Assembly (NCBI GenBank): GCA_016617855.1
Contig: JAECUM010001141.1
Coordinates: 102,360 to 166,359 of the forward strand
DNA: 64,000 nucleotides
Reading direction: 5' to 3'
Source of the DNA: Megalonaias nervosa
Taxonomy: Eukaryota > Mollusca > Bivalvia > Unionida > Unionidae
The notes below the pieces were generated by a model. The model made no database searches, was not told the origin of the DNA, and saw nothing but the letters and a program-made list of their open reading frames with translations. Shown piece by piece: positions 24,650 through 36,682 of this stretch. How positions within the stretch are numbered: the stretch's first letter is position 1; every line of letters starts with the position of its first letter. A program made the position numbers and the translations under genes.

Positions 24650-27230
24650 TCTGGGACAACCAAGGAATCCTATCTCCTCTAAAGCATCAGCGAGGACAAT
24701 ATTCTGGAACCAACAATGAATCCTCTCTCTTCTAAAGTATCAGTGAGAACAATAATCTGGACCACCAAGGAATCCAATCTCTTCTAACGTATTAAGGAAG
24801 AAAATAATCTCGACCCAACAAGGAATCCCCTCTCTTCTAAAGTATCAATGAGGACAATAATCTGGGACCACCAAGGAATACCCGGTATTCTAAAGTATCA
24901 ATGAGGACAATAATCTGGGACCAGCATGGAATCCCATCTCTCCTAAGGTATCAATGAGGATAATGATCTTGGACCACCAAGGAATCCCATATTTTTTACA
25001 GTATCAACGAGGACAATAATCTGGAACCGGCAAGGAGTCCCCTCACTTCTAATGTATCAATGAGGGCAATAATCTGGGACCTCCCAGGAATCCCCTTATA
25101 AAGTATCAAAGAGGACAATAATCTGGGAACATCAAGGAATCCCCTGTATTCTAAAGTGTCAATGAGCACAATAATTTGGGACCATCAAGGAATCTCCTCT
25201 ATTCTAAAGCATCAGTGACGACAATATTCTGGGACCAACAATAAATCTAATCTCTTCTAAAGTATCAGTGAGGACAAAAATCTGGGACCAGCAAGGAATA
25301 CAATCTCTGCTAATGTATTAAGGAGGAAAATAATCTGGACCCACCAAGGAATCCCCTTTTAAAATGACAATGAGGATAATAATCTGGGGCCACCAAGGAA
25401 TCCCCTGGATTCTAAAGTATCAATGAGGACAATAATCTGGCACTACCAAGGAATCCCATCTCTCCTAAAGTATCAATGAGGATAATAACCTGGGACCACC
25501 AAAAAATCCAATCTCTTCTAACGTACTAAGGAAGAAAATAATCTGGACCCACCAAGGAATCCCCTCTCTTCTAAAGTATCAATGAAGGCAATAATCTGGG
25601 GCCACCAAGAAATCAGCTGTTTTCTAAAGTGTCAATGCGGACAATAATTTGGGACCACCAAGGAATCCAATCTCTTCTAAATTATGAATGAGGACAATAA
25701 TCTGGCACAATCAAGGAATCCCATCTCTTCTAAAGTATCAATGATGACAATAATCTGGGACCATCAATGAATCCCCTCTCATCTAAAGTATCAATGAGAG
25801 CAATAATCTGGGACCATCAAGGAAACCACTCTTTTCTAAGGACAATAATTTGGGACCAGCAAGGAATCCACTATCTTCTAAATTGTCAATGAGGACAATA
25901 ATCTGGTACCATCAAGGAATCTTCTCTATTCTAAAGCATCAGCGAGGACAATATTCTGGAACCAACAATGAATCCCCTCTCTTCTAAAGTATCAAAGATG
26001 ACAATAATCTGGCACTTCAAGGAATCCATTCTCTTCAAAAGTATCAATGAGGACAATAATGTGGGACCACCAAGGAATCCAATCTCTTCTAAATTATCAA
26101 TGAGGTCAATAATCTGGGACCATCAAGTAATCCATTGTATTCTAAAGTATCAATGAGGACAATAATCTGGGACCAGCAAGGAATCCACTATCTTCTAAAT
26201 TGTCAATGAGGACAATAATTTGGGACCACCAAGGAATCCAATCTCTTCTAAAGTATCAATGAGGATAATAATCTGGGACCATCAAGGAATCTCCTCTATT
26301 CTAAAGCATCAGTGAGGGCAATATTCTTGGAACAACAATGAACCACCTCTCTTCTAAAGTATCAGTGAGGACAATAATCTGGGACCACCAAGGAATACAA
26401 TCTCTTCTAACGTATTAAGGAGTACAATAATCTGGACCCACCAAGGAATCCCCTCATTTCCAAAGTATCAATGAAGACAATAATTTGGGACAACCAAGGA
26501 ATCCCCTGTATTCTAAAGTATCAATGAGGACAATAATCAAGGAATCCAATCTCTTCAAACGTATCAATGAGAACAATAATCTGGGACCAGCAAGGAATCC
26601 ACTCTCTTCCAAGATAGCAATGAGGACAACAATCTGGGACCACTAAGGAATCCCCTCGCTTCTAAAGTATCAATGAGAACAATATTCTGGGACCAACAAT
26701 GAATCCCCTCTCTTCTAAAGTATCAGTGAGGACAATAATCTTGGACCACCAAGGAATCCAATCTCTTCTAACGTATTAAGGAGGAAAATAATCTGGACCC
26801 ACCAAGGAATCCAATCTCTTTTAAAGTATCAATGAGGACTATACTCTGCGGCCACAAAGGAATCCCTTCTCTTCTAAAGTATCAATGAGGACAATAATCT
26901 GGGACCTCCAAGGAATCCAGTCTATTCTAAGGTATCAATGAGGACAATAATCTGGAACCAGCAAGGAATCCCCTCTCTTCTAAAGTATAAATGAGGATAA
27001 TAATATGGGATCATCAATGAATCTCCTCTCTTCTAAAGCATCAGTGAGGACAATATTCTGGGACCATCAAGGAATCCCCTCACTTCTAAAGCATCAGTGA
27101 GAAAAATAATCTGGGACCACCAAGGAATCCCCTGTATTCTAAAGTATCAATGAGGACAATAATCTGGGACCTCCAATGAATCCCTTCTCTTCTAAAGAAT
27201 CAAAGAGGACGATAATCTGGGACCATCAAG

Positions 27231-27964
27231 GAATCTCCTCTCTTCTAAAGTATCAATGAGGACAATAATCTGGGACCATCAGGAAATCTAATCTCTTCTA
27301 AAGTATTGAGGAGGACAATAATCTGGAACCACAAGGAATCTCTTTTCTAAAGTATCAGTGAGGACAATAATCTGGGACCATCAAGAAGTCCCCTGTATTC
27401 GAAAGTGTCAATGAGGACAATAATCTGGGACCATCAATGAATCCTCTCACCTCTAAAGTATCAATGGGGACAATAATCTGGAACCACCAAGGAATCCAAT
27501 CTCTTCTAAGGTATCAATGAGGAGAATAATCTGGCACCAGCAAAAATTCCCCTCTCTTCTAAAGTATCAATGAGGACAATAATCTGGGACCATCAAGGAA
27601 TCTCCTCTCTTCTAAAGTATCAATGAGGACAATAATCTGGGACCATCAGGAAATCTAATCTCTTCTAAAGTATTGAGGAGGACAATAATCTGGAACCACA
27701 AGGAATCTCTTTTCTAAAGTATCAGTGAGGACAATAATCTGGGACCATCAAGAAGTCCCCTGTATTCGAAAGTGTCAATGAGGACAATAATCTGGGACCA
27801 TCAATGAATCCTCTCACCTCTAAAGTATCAATGGGGACAATAATCTGGAACCACCAAGGAATCCAATCTCTTCTAAGGTATCAATGAGGAGAATAATCTG
27901 GCACCAGCAAAAATTCCCCTCTCTTCTAAAGTATCAATGAGGACAATAATCTGGGACCATCAAG
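27231..27964. repeat. 367-bp higher-order duplication within the minisatellite
   Basis: The block from 27231 recurs starting at 27598 with the same order of unit variants, including the odd units with CCATCAGGAAATCTAATCTC, GTATTGAGGAGG and GCACCAGCAAAAATTCC. By eye the two blocks are identical, which indicates a recent unequal exchange of about seven units. Confidence 0.85.
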
Positions 27965-28870
27965 GAATCTCCTATATTCTAAAGCATCGGTGAGGATATT
28001 AATCTGGGACCATCAAGGAATCCAATCTCTTCTAAATTATCAGTGAGGACAATACTATGGGACCATCGAGGAATCTCCTCTATTCTAAAACATCAGTGAG
28101 TACAATAATCTGGAACCACCAAGGTATCCCCTCTCTTCTAAGGTATCAATGAGGACAATAATCTGGGACCACCAAGGAATCCCCTGCATTCTAAAGTATC
28201 AATGAAGACAATAATCTGGGACTACCAAGAAATCCCATCTCTCCTAAAGTATCAGTGAGGGCAATAATCTGGAGCACTAAGGAATCCCATCTTTTTTAAA
28301 TTATCAGTGAGGAGAATAATCTCTGACCTCCAAGGCATCCAATGTCTTCTAAGGTACCAATGAGGACAATAACCTGGAACCATCAAGGAATCCCCTCGCT
28401 TCCAAAGTATAAATGAGGACAATAATGTGGGACCAGCAAGGAATCCCCTCTCTTCTAAAGTATCAGTAAGGACAATAATCTGGGGCCATCAAGGAATCCA
28501 ATCACTTTTAAAGTATTAAGCAGAACAGTAATCTGGACCCGCCAAGAAATCTCTTCTCTTCTAAAGTATCAACGAGGACAATAATCTGGGACCATCAATG
28601 AATCCCCTCTCTTCTAAAGTATCAGTGAGGACAATAATCTGGGACCACCATGGAATCCCCTCTCTTCCAAAATATCATTAAGGACAATAATCTGGGCCAT
28701 CAAGAAATCCCCTCTCTTCTAAAGTATCAATGAGGACAATAATCTGGGACCATCAATGAATCCTATCTCTTCCAACGTATTAAGGAGGGCAATAATCTGG
28801 ACCGACCAAGGAAGCTCATCTCTTCTAAAGTATCAGTGAGGACAATAATCTCGCTCCACCTAAGAATCTC

Positions 28871-30336
28871 CATTCCACTTTCTTTCTATGGCTGTAGAAC
28901 TAACAGAGAAGCATCCAATTATCCAAATTTCAGAATTAACGATTCGCACTTAATCAACACCCACTAATGTTACATTTATGTCGATTGTGTAGCAGTCATG
29001 AAGATGCATCCCTTTAATACATTTAATGATTCCTGGTTTAATACTATTTATAAATATTGTAAACAAAGTTTGCCTCCTTTGCCTGCTCCCAACTGTGTAG
29101 ATTCCATAAAGTCCACTCAAACCGCTGCAGATGAACTTATTATAAAGAATGGTCGCGATGCAATGAGGTTGTAAATATGCGTATATATTTACATATTTAC
29201 ATTTATGGAAGCCAACAAAGGATGTAATACAATAGCTCGTTGAGGTGAGATAAACAGTAACAAATTACACAGTTATTGCACTTTTTGAGGTTATTTGAGG
29301 AATTGTCAACCCGTGATATTGGTAATTTCGACACGACATTAACCATGTCATTCAAGCAATCACACACCGCTGACTCCTTCTAGTAGGTGATTGATTCAGT
29401 GTTTATCCTTTTAGACATATATCGAGCCTGCTAGTTTTAACAAGAAAGAAGAATATTTATAACCAGTCACACGTTGAAATGAATTCAAAAGATTTCCCAA
29501 GATTCATTATGAGAAATTCTATGATGACTAAATTAGAAATTTGCAAGGGAAGATAAAGAATAAGACCTGAGTAAATCAAATATTTTCACCTACAGGAACC
29601 GGGCGTCAAGACTGTTTTCAGCGCGTATGTTGAACATATAAATATATCATGTTACCAGATGATAACCTATGCCGTTGTTGGACAGATCATCATATAACCT
29701 CAGTACATGGAGAATATGTTTGAATGAAGAAAGATGTAAATTTACCCGGGTCTAGTACAATATGACAGAATTTCACTTAGTTTATTTGGACTAGCCAAAC
29801 CACCTGTCTGAACAAATGTAAAAACGGATTAATGATGATATCTCGAGGTTTTAAATAGTTGACGTTTCTATCATTTTGTTTCTAATTGTGTTTTGACTCG
29901 TGTAAGTTGCTGAATGGTTATGCTTCAACTATAAATATATTTTGACAAATTCCTATGAGCCATCTTAAATCTTTTCCTTTTATCGAAATACCAAATGAAT
30001 ACTCTCCTACTTTCTTTATAAAGTAATAAAAATCTTACTCATCACAATTAGTTTTTCTTTGACATACTGAAAATCAAATGTTATTTTGCTAATACATTCT
30101 GTCTAATCTTTTCTATGAATTACAGCTGTAAAGAAACTAGGAATACAACTCGTCAGTTTAAATGTTGAGCCAAATTGCTGCCGGGAGCGACTAATCCCCA
30201 AGACTATCACAAAACACCACAAGACTGCCCCAAAACACTCTCACCTACCTTGGATACATGTACACAGTTAAATAAAATCATACAAAAAGAGGACAGTAAT
30301 CAATAAAATTGTTCATTGTATAATTATCGATTTACA
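28871..30336. other. No gene seen
   Basis: AT-rich, without a credible open frame, recognisable repeat or RNA gene. Confidence 0.5.
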
Positions 30337-32060
30337 TCAGCAGGGTTCGTCGCTACCACAGGGCGTTTGTATCGCAGCTACTGGCAAATCATTCGTAACA
30401 CTCCATTCCTTGTCTGTCGTCGGATGATCGCTGCTTACTTTCGTTTCTTTACTCTCCGTTTGTGTCTCTGTTTGAAAACCACATTGAATACATAGGCCTC
30501 TGGAAAGGGCGTCAGCGTTACGATGCAATCATCCGGGACGATGTTGAATCTCAAACTGATACTGCGACAGGGCTTCGATCTATCTTGTGAGTTTTCCTTC
30601 AGAATTCTTGAAATGCAGTAACTACTATAGCGAGCTGTGGCCTGTCCTAAAATAAGAAATGTCCTCAATACAGGTAATGCTTGAAATATTTCACAAAGAA
30701 TACGACCGCGAAGAGCTCTTTCTTGTGACACAGTATTTTTCTCGGATTTCGTTAGCAATCGGCCAGCATATGCTACAACCCTCTCGCATCCGTTGTGCAC
30801 TTCCGACACGACAGCTTTCCAGAGTCTGGGAACGCTAATACAGTGCCTATCGTCAAGCGCCTCTTTAACTCGTCGAAAGAAAACTGAAATTCTCAGTCCA
30901 GACAAAAGGTCTCCCTTTTTCTGTCAGTCAGTGTAAGCCAGCTGCAAAATCCCTTTATGAATCGGCGATAGTATGAGCATAATCCTAAGAGGCTGCAAAG
31001 TTTTGTCTGCCACGTTGATTGCTCCAGTCGACAACGGTGGACACTTTCTCTGGATATGCATATATCCCCTCCTTCGACGCATTATGTTACAAGTACTTGA
31101 CTTCCTTTGCGAACAAACGATATTTCTTGGGCTTGAGCTTCAGACCAGCTTGCATCAACCTGGCAAAGACCTGTCGCCGACGACCCACCTCTTCTTCGAA
31201 TGTGCGTCTGAAGATTATTATATCGTTGACGTACACCAAACATATTTGCCATCGCAGCCTCAACAGAACTGTCTCCACCGGTCTTTCGAAGATCCAGGGT
31301 GCATTACAGAGCCCGAACAGCATAGCACTGAACTTGTATAAACCTTGCCAAGTTGCAAATGCTGTCTTCGACCCATTCTCTGCCTCCATTTCTACCTGCC
31401 AATATCCACTCATGAGGTCTAAGGTCGAGAACCAAGGTACTCCTAATAGCGAATCAAGCGACTCGTCGATCCGCGGTAGAGAGCTACTCATCTTTCGTAG
31501 TCACTTCATTCAAGGCACGGTAGTCGATGTAGAACCTGGTTGTACCGTCCTTTTTCTTTTCTAACACCACTGGCGACAACCATGGACCGGAAGATGGTAA
31601 AATTATCCCTTTATTCAATATGTGCTTCACATGTTCTCAGTTTCTTGCCTGACATGAATCGGAACTCTTCTAGGGGGGCAGTTTTATAGGGTTTGAACTC
31701 CCTGTCTCAGTTTTGTGTCGGGCCTTTGTAATTCTTACAAGATCAGCATCAGATACAGCAAAGAGTGGCTGATAGTGGCACAAAAACGTATTCACCTTTC
31801 TTGCATGTTCTTCAGAGAGTGATTCTTTTGATGCCTGAATCAGTTCTTCTAAATGAGTCGGTACTCGAAGCTACGACTCCTTATTTTGCAGACAACGAAC
31901 GGTAGCACTCCCATCTAAGTCGATGATTTCTCCGACTACTTCTAAGACAGCAATGTTTGTCCCAGCATAGAGCGTCTGGTTATCTGCAGTTTCATTCAAC
32001 ATCTGTACTGGCAAATTCCCTTCAACAGGTCTGACCAGCGTTCTCGAGACTAAGATCTCG
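30337..32060 (-). pseudogene. Ty3/gypsy pol remnant (linker, reverse transcriptase, RNase H)
   Basis: Read leftward. The linker before the reverse transcriptase lies near 31650-31860 (THLEELIQASKESLSEEHARK). The RT entry is at 31480-31580 ([19 protein letters not shown]), then FSTLDLMSGYWQVEM and the catalytic box as YVND in place of the usual YVDD (31087-31491). RNase H traces (VVAYAGRLLTKSEKN) are near 30750, and the post-RNase H motif NADALSR is at about 30505-30525. Frames change at about 31490 and repeatedly in the RNase H part. No LTRs, protease or integrase were found. It is dead. Confidence 0.8.
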
Positions 32061-32245
32061 TAGCGCTCTCAAAAGGTCTGATGCTGCTATCCCGTTCCAA
32101 TTTCCGGCACTGCAGAAGACGACAGATTGTCAAATTTTCTTGGAACGATCATTTCGTGCATCGATGGGATGTTCACTGTTTCAGGGATAATTGTCTATTA
32201 AACGTAAGTAGTATAGTGGGATACCCTATGGACAATGAGAATTAG

Positions 32246-32490
32246 CATTACGAGACCATACTTTGTACCCTACGGACAAATGGGGTTTGTACCCTACGGA
32301 CAATAGGAATTAGCATTACGGGACCCTACTTTGTACCCTACGGACAAATGGGGTTTGCACCCTACGGACAATGGGAATTAGCATTACGGGACCCTACTTT
32401 GTATCCTACGGACAAATGGGGTTTGTACCCTACGGACAATGGGAATTAGCATTACGGGACCCTACTTTGTACCCTACGAACAAGGGGATT
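32246..32490. repeat. 68-bp tandem repeat, about 3.5 units
   Basis: The unit contains GGGACCCTACTTTGTACCCT, a second ACCCTACGGACAA and GGGAATTAGCATTAC. Each unit has two internal copies of ACCCTACGGACAA. Confidence 0.9.
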
Positions 32491-33235
32491 TTAACATTCG
32501 GAAATTTAACATGGGTGGGACTGTATAGCGTCAAGATTTATAGCGTCAAATGGTACACCTTGGGCCTGTATAGTGTCAATGGGAATTTAACATAGGGAAT
32601 TTTAACATGGGGGGACTATAGACGGACAAGATTTATAGCGTCAAAAACACACCCTGGGACGATATAGCTACACTGGGAATTTTGTATAGCGTCAAAAGAA
32701 CACCCTGGGCCTGTACAGCGTCAATGGGAATTTAACATGGGAATTTTAACATGGGTGGGACATTAGACGGACAGGATGTATGGCCTCACGTAGACCTCTA
32801 TGTTAAATTTAGGGGGTTGTACCGTAGCCGTAAGATTTATAGCCTCACGTAGACTTCTATGTTAAATTTGGTCGTTTTCACTATAGCCTCAAGATTTATA
32901 GCCTCACGTAGACTTCTGTGTTAAATTTGGTCGTTCGCACTATAGCCTCAAGATTTATAGCCTCAGGGGACCCTACTTTGTACCCTACGGACAAGGGAAA
33001 TTGAACATGGGGAAATATTGGGCCTGTCTAGCGACAAAAAAATATTGGGCCTGTCTAGCGACAAAAAATATTGGGCCTGTCTAGCGACAAGAGGAATGGA
33101 ACAGATAGGGTCTATTTTTAGCTACAATTTTTGGTCAATTTCTGTTTAAAAACCCTTGTATGTATTTATAGCTACAACCTGTGGAAAACCCAAGTCTATA
33201 TTTATAGCCTCAAAATGTCTAGCTTCAGTGACGTC
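32491..33235. repeat. Patchwork of short shuffled repeats
   Basis: It is built from recurring words: TATAGCGTCAA, GGGAATTTAACAT, TATAGCCTCAAGATTTATAG with CCTCACGTAGACTTC (three copies), and GGGCCTGTCTAGCGACAAAA (three copies). No open frame crosses it. It shares ACCCTACGGACAA with the 68-bp repeat, so the whole 32.2-33.2 kb block is probably one satellite family in decay. Confidence 0.75.
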
Positions 33236-33239
33236 ACTG

Positions 33240-34749
33240 AACTGGCTGACCTGAATACGCGATACTGTAGGTAGGTAGGTGAAATGAATTGGATATGGAT
33301 AAAAGGAGTTTTATAGGGACAAAGATCAATACACACACACAAGAAAGGGAGAAAGAAAAAAAATCCCAATATCTCCTATCCACATCAACGATCGCGAATG
33401 CATAAAACACACCCATATCTACTATCCACACCAGCGAATGCGAATGCATAAAACACACCATACTTACTGTTCACACCAACGAATGCGAATGCATAAAACA
33501 GACCCACAGACAATCCACACCAACGAATGAGTATAATATTTATTTTTATTTTTTTCTGATTCAGAAATATTTGTTTTTTAATTCTGATTCTGATTCAAAA
33601 ATATTTTATTTTTAATTTTATTCTGATTCAGAAATATTTTTATTTTTATTTTTATTCTGATTCTGATTCAAGATTATAATTTTTTCTGATTCTGATTCAG
33701 AAATAGTTTTGTTCTTATTTTATTCTGATTCTGATTCAAGATTATAATTTTTTCTGATTCTGATTCAGAAATAGTTTTATTTTTATTTTGATTCTGATTC
33801 AGAAATATTTTTATTTTTATTTCTATCCTGATTCAAGATTAAAATATTTTTTATTTTGATTTTGATTCAAGATTATAAGATTAATTTTTTATTTCTGATT
33901 CTGATTCAGAACTATTTTTATTTTTATTTTTATTCTAATTCAAGATCATAATATTTATATTTTTATTTTTATTCTGATTCAGAACTATCTTTATTTTTAT
34001 TTTGATTCAGATTCAAGATTATAATATTTATATTTTTATTTCTGATTCACGCATAACACATACACATAGACTATTCACATCAACGAATGCAAATGCATAA
34101 AACATACACATAGACTATCCACACCAACGAATGCGAATGCATAAAACATACCCATATCTACTATCCACACCAATGAACGAGAATGCATAAAACACACACA
34201 CAGACTATCCACACCAACGAATGCGAATGCATGAAACATACACATATATACTATCCACACCAACGTACGCAAATGCATAAAACATACACCTACCTACTAT
34301 CCACACAGACGTGAAGAGAAGAAAAGCACAGACCATATCTATTATCCACACCAACGTACGCGAACGCATACAAAACACACACCATATCTACTATACACAC
34401 CAACGAATGCGAATGCATACAAAACACACCATATCTACTATCCACACAAACCTAGGCGAACGCATAAAGCACCACATTATCTACTATCCGCACAAACGCT
34501 AGTCGAACGCATACGACACCACACATACTATCCACACCAACGAATGAGAATGCATAAAACAGACACATTCCTACTATCCACACAGACGGGAAAAGAATTA
34601 AAGCACAGACCATATCTACTATCCACACCAACGTACGCGAACGCATAAAAAACACACACCATATCTACTATCCACACCAACGTACTCGAGCGCATACAAA
34701 ACACACCATATCTGGTATCCATACAAACGCTAGGCGAACGCATAAAACA

Positions 34750-34750
<1 letters not shown>
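33240..34750 (+). repeat. Element-linked satellite, about 46-bp unit, interrupted
   Basis: Units read ACTATCCACACCAACGAATG, CGAATGCATAAAACACAC and a short TAT spacer. Longer units contain ACAGACGGGAAGAGAAGAAAA in variant form. Units occupy 33395-33535 and 34060-34750; 33540-34045 is a different array built on TTCTGATTCTGATTCA and TTTTTATTTT. The same satellite, same orientation, lies at 46790-47450 on the other side of Polinton copy A. Confidence 0.85.

Positions 34751-34751
<1 letters not shown>

Positions 34752-34818
<67 letters not shown>
34752..34818. repeat. (CA)n microsatellite, about 33 units
   Basis: An uninterrupted CA run at the satellite/element junction. The all-valine-cysteine frame on the minus strand is an artefact. 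Confidence 0.95.
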
Positions 34819-34819
<1 letters not shown>

Positions 34820-35044
34820 CAGTAAAGAAGTGAGTGTTTATAGAAGTGAGTGTTTATAGTCACACTACTTCACATTCACACAAATTGGCAAATTGAATAG
34901 TCTCTCTTTTCTAGAAATCTGGTTAGCCCTGAGAAGGGCTGTTTTTTTTTTTTAGAACTCTAAATGCACCTGGTTAATGATGACATCTCCCAGGGCGGGC
35001 ACCGCACACGCATCTCCTACTCCAATCTTGCTCCCAGTTAATTC

Positions 35045-35545
35045 TTATGATTCCGAGTGCAGACGTAGTTGAGTAGCTTCATTCTCCCAGTCTTCACTTT
35101 GAGGGATAGTGAAGACTTGTTCCCTCTGTCTTCTCCTATGGCAGACCCTGTGGTGATAATGAGGTCTACGCGGCTCCCACTCTTGCCGCTGTCTCTCCAA
35201 TTCCTCTAAGGCCTCCTCCTCCCAGTTTTCTGTCTGGAGGACAACGGCTCTTGGTAGAGGTTGTGGCTGACATTGTTGTTGTTGTGGCTGTGGCTGTGGT
35301 TGAGGAGGCGGTACTGGTTGTGCAGGTGTACTTATCATTGGCTTCACCTCACACACAGGTCTCATGATGAGGTGAGGCAGGATTCCTCTTTTCTTTTCTT
35401 TCTCCTCTTCATTCTTCTTTTTTTCCTCCTCTTCTTTCAACCTAGCTTCTTCTGCAACGGCCTCCATAGTCAGCTCGTCCAGGAGACGTCTGGCATACTC
35501 CAGGTCCATTTGAAGTTCTAAAAACTTAGCAGTTCTGCTACTCAT
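35045..35545 (-). CDS. Tail-end coiled-coil protein, paralogue 2
   Basis: 166 codons and open. ATG at 35543-35545 (MSSRTAKF) is chosen because a TATA box lies 51 bp upstream and the paralogue at 35753-36262 starts the same way. Layout: an N-terminal helix, a Lys/Glu-rich coiled coil (about residues 30-55), a Pro/Gln-rich linker (about 75-105), then two short related motifs, TENWEEEALEELE and SEDWENEATQL, around a basic His/Arg stretch. Function unknown. It is the last gene of copy A, and no counterpart survives in copy B. Confidence 0.6.
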   Translation of the reverse strand: MSSRTAKFLELQMDLEYARRLLDELTMEAVAEEARLKEEEEKKKNEEEKEKKRGILPHLIMRPVCEVKPMISTPAQPVPPPQPQPQPQQQQCQPQPLPRAVVLQTENWEEEALEELERQRQEWEPRRPHYHHRVCHRRRQREQVFTIPQSEDWENEATQLRLHSES

Positions 35546-35552
35546 CTTCAGT

Positions 35553-35566
35553 GTTGACAAGTCAAC
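35553..35566 (-). promoter_or_regulatory. Palindrome GTTGACTTGTCAAC before the tail gene
   Basis: A 6-bp inverted repeat with a 2-bp spacer, 7 bp upstream of the ATG at 35545. The identical 14-mer precedes the paralogous gene (36265-36278). Given its place between TATA box and ATG it may lie in the 5' leader or at the initiation site; its role is not known. Confidence 0.55.
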
Positions 35567-35595
35567 GATGGGTAGCCAGACTGACGATCGCGTCG

Positions 35596-35604
35596 CTTTA
35601 TATA
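35596..35604 (-). promoter_or_regulatory. TATA box of the tail gene at 35045
   Basis: TATATAAAG on the minus strand, 51 bp before the ATG, followed by GCG. The stretch down to the ATG resembles the promoter of the neighbouring paralogue. Confidence 0.6.
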
Positions 35605-35752
35605 CTTGAAGCACGGACGTGAAGGTAAACATCCCCTAACACCAAAACGTATCATCACATCAAACGCGCGGACCTAAAAGAAACACTCACGTTGACTATT
35701 TTACTTACAAACACAGACATACATTATCTGACAAGACAGTGAAAGCAAGTGC

Positions 35753-36262
35753 TTATAGACACACTTCTATTTTTAAAGACACAAACACACAACGTTGTTT
35801 TGGCAATTGAATTAGTATGTTTTTTCGAGAGTACTGGGGTAGCCCTGAAAAGGGCTGTTTTTTGTTGACGGGGAGTGATGGCAATCTTTTTTTTTTACTA
35901 AGATTGCGTCCCCGTGTGGCAGCAGGCTTTACTATACGATACGGCCTGCTTCTGCGGAAAGAGAAGAACTCTTTGGTGTCCACTAGGCAGTCGACAAAAC
36001 CTCTATCTGGTTCTTGCTGCTGCTGCTGTTGCTGCTGCTGTTGTTGTTGCTGTTCTCTCTGCTTCTGAAGTCTGTACTTCTCTGTCCATTCTTCTTGTTC
36101 TTTCTTGATTTCCTCTCTGAAGACCTCTTCTACCAGGTCTTGGGCTATGGCTAACATCCTGACATTCTCTATCTCTTCAGGCTTCGGTATCAGGTTTAGC
36201 CTGACACGATGTAAATTGACGTAAGCTTCGTTCAGCTTGGATAGTCTGGAAGACATCTTCAT
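35753..36262 (-). CDS. Tail-end coiled-coil, polyglutamine protein, paralogue 1
   Basis: 169 codons and open. ATG at 36260-36262 (MKMSSRLS); the longer frame starts inside the TATA box. It has an N-terminal helical half, a run of 13 glutamines within KQREQQQ... (about residues 70-85), then a basic C-terminal half (FRRSRPYRIVKPAATRGRN) that could bind nucleic acid. The N-terminus and promoter resemble the gene at 35045-35545, so the two arose by duplication. A third, broken copy of its C-terminal part lies at 47520-47710. Function unknown; it lies downstream of the protease. Confidence 0.6.
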   Translation of the reverse strand: MKMSSRLSKLNEAYVNLHRVRLNLIPKPEEIENVRMLAIAQDLVEEVFREEIKKEQEEWTEKYRLQKQREQQQQQQQQQQQQQEPDRGFVDCLVDTKEFFSFRRSRPYRIVKPAATRGRNLSKKKRLPSLPVNKKQPFSGLPQYSRKNILIQLPKQRCVFVSLKIEVCL

Positions 36263-36264
36263 AG

Positions 36265-36278
36265 GTTGACAAGTCAAC
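36265..36278 (-). promoter_or_regulatory. Palindrome GTTGACTTGTCAAC, first copy
   Basis: Identical to 35553-35566 and 2 bp upstream of the ATG at 36262. A looser TTGAC...GTCAA pair also sits directly before the polymerase ATG in both copies (near 45905-45921 and 48806-48824). Confidence 0.55.
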
Positions 36279-36307
36279 AGTGGATGGCCAGACTTGAGGC
36301 CAACCCG

Positions 36308-36314
36308 CTTTATA
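36308..36314 (-). promoter_or_regulatory. TATA box of the tail gene at 35753
   Basis: TATAAAG on the minus strand, 46 bp before the ATG. Confidence 0.6.
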
Positions 36315-36329
36315 TGGTTCAAACTCGGA

Positions 36330-36682
36330 CGCGATAGAAAACATCCCGACTTGGTTTTAGTGTCTTAACGCTATGATAGCGAATGTCATGGTGAGGGATA
36401 GAGAGAAAGTCAAAGAGCATATAATCGTAGTCTTTTTTTGAAAACAAAAGACAGACACATTTTTTCAAAACACAACATTTTTTTTATTCAAACAAACAAT
36501 CAGCTACTAACAATTAACAAGTAACAATAACATCAAACAAATTATTTTTGACAAGGTTGACAACGTTGTGAAATCATGTGAGATTTCCATTGATGGAAGT
36601 CATGAGGCCATTGATGTACACTACGTTTCCTAGCTAAAGACAAAAGATAGCCATAATGGTCACAAAACCATCGATCTACTTT
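36330..36682 (-). terminator. Intergenic region with poly(A) signal for the late cluster
   Basis: No gene. On the minus strand AATAAA lies at 36483-36488, about 195 bp after the protease stop. It is the first poly(A) signal I saw downstream of the tightly packed capsid-protease block, so it may end that transcript. Confidence 0.45.

Noticed and set aside
34311..34815. Repetitive frames of His/Thr or Val/Cys type
   Set aside because: They are translations of the satellite and the CA microsatellite.
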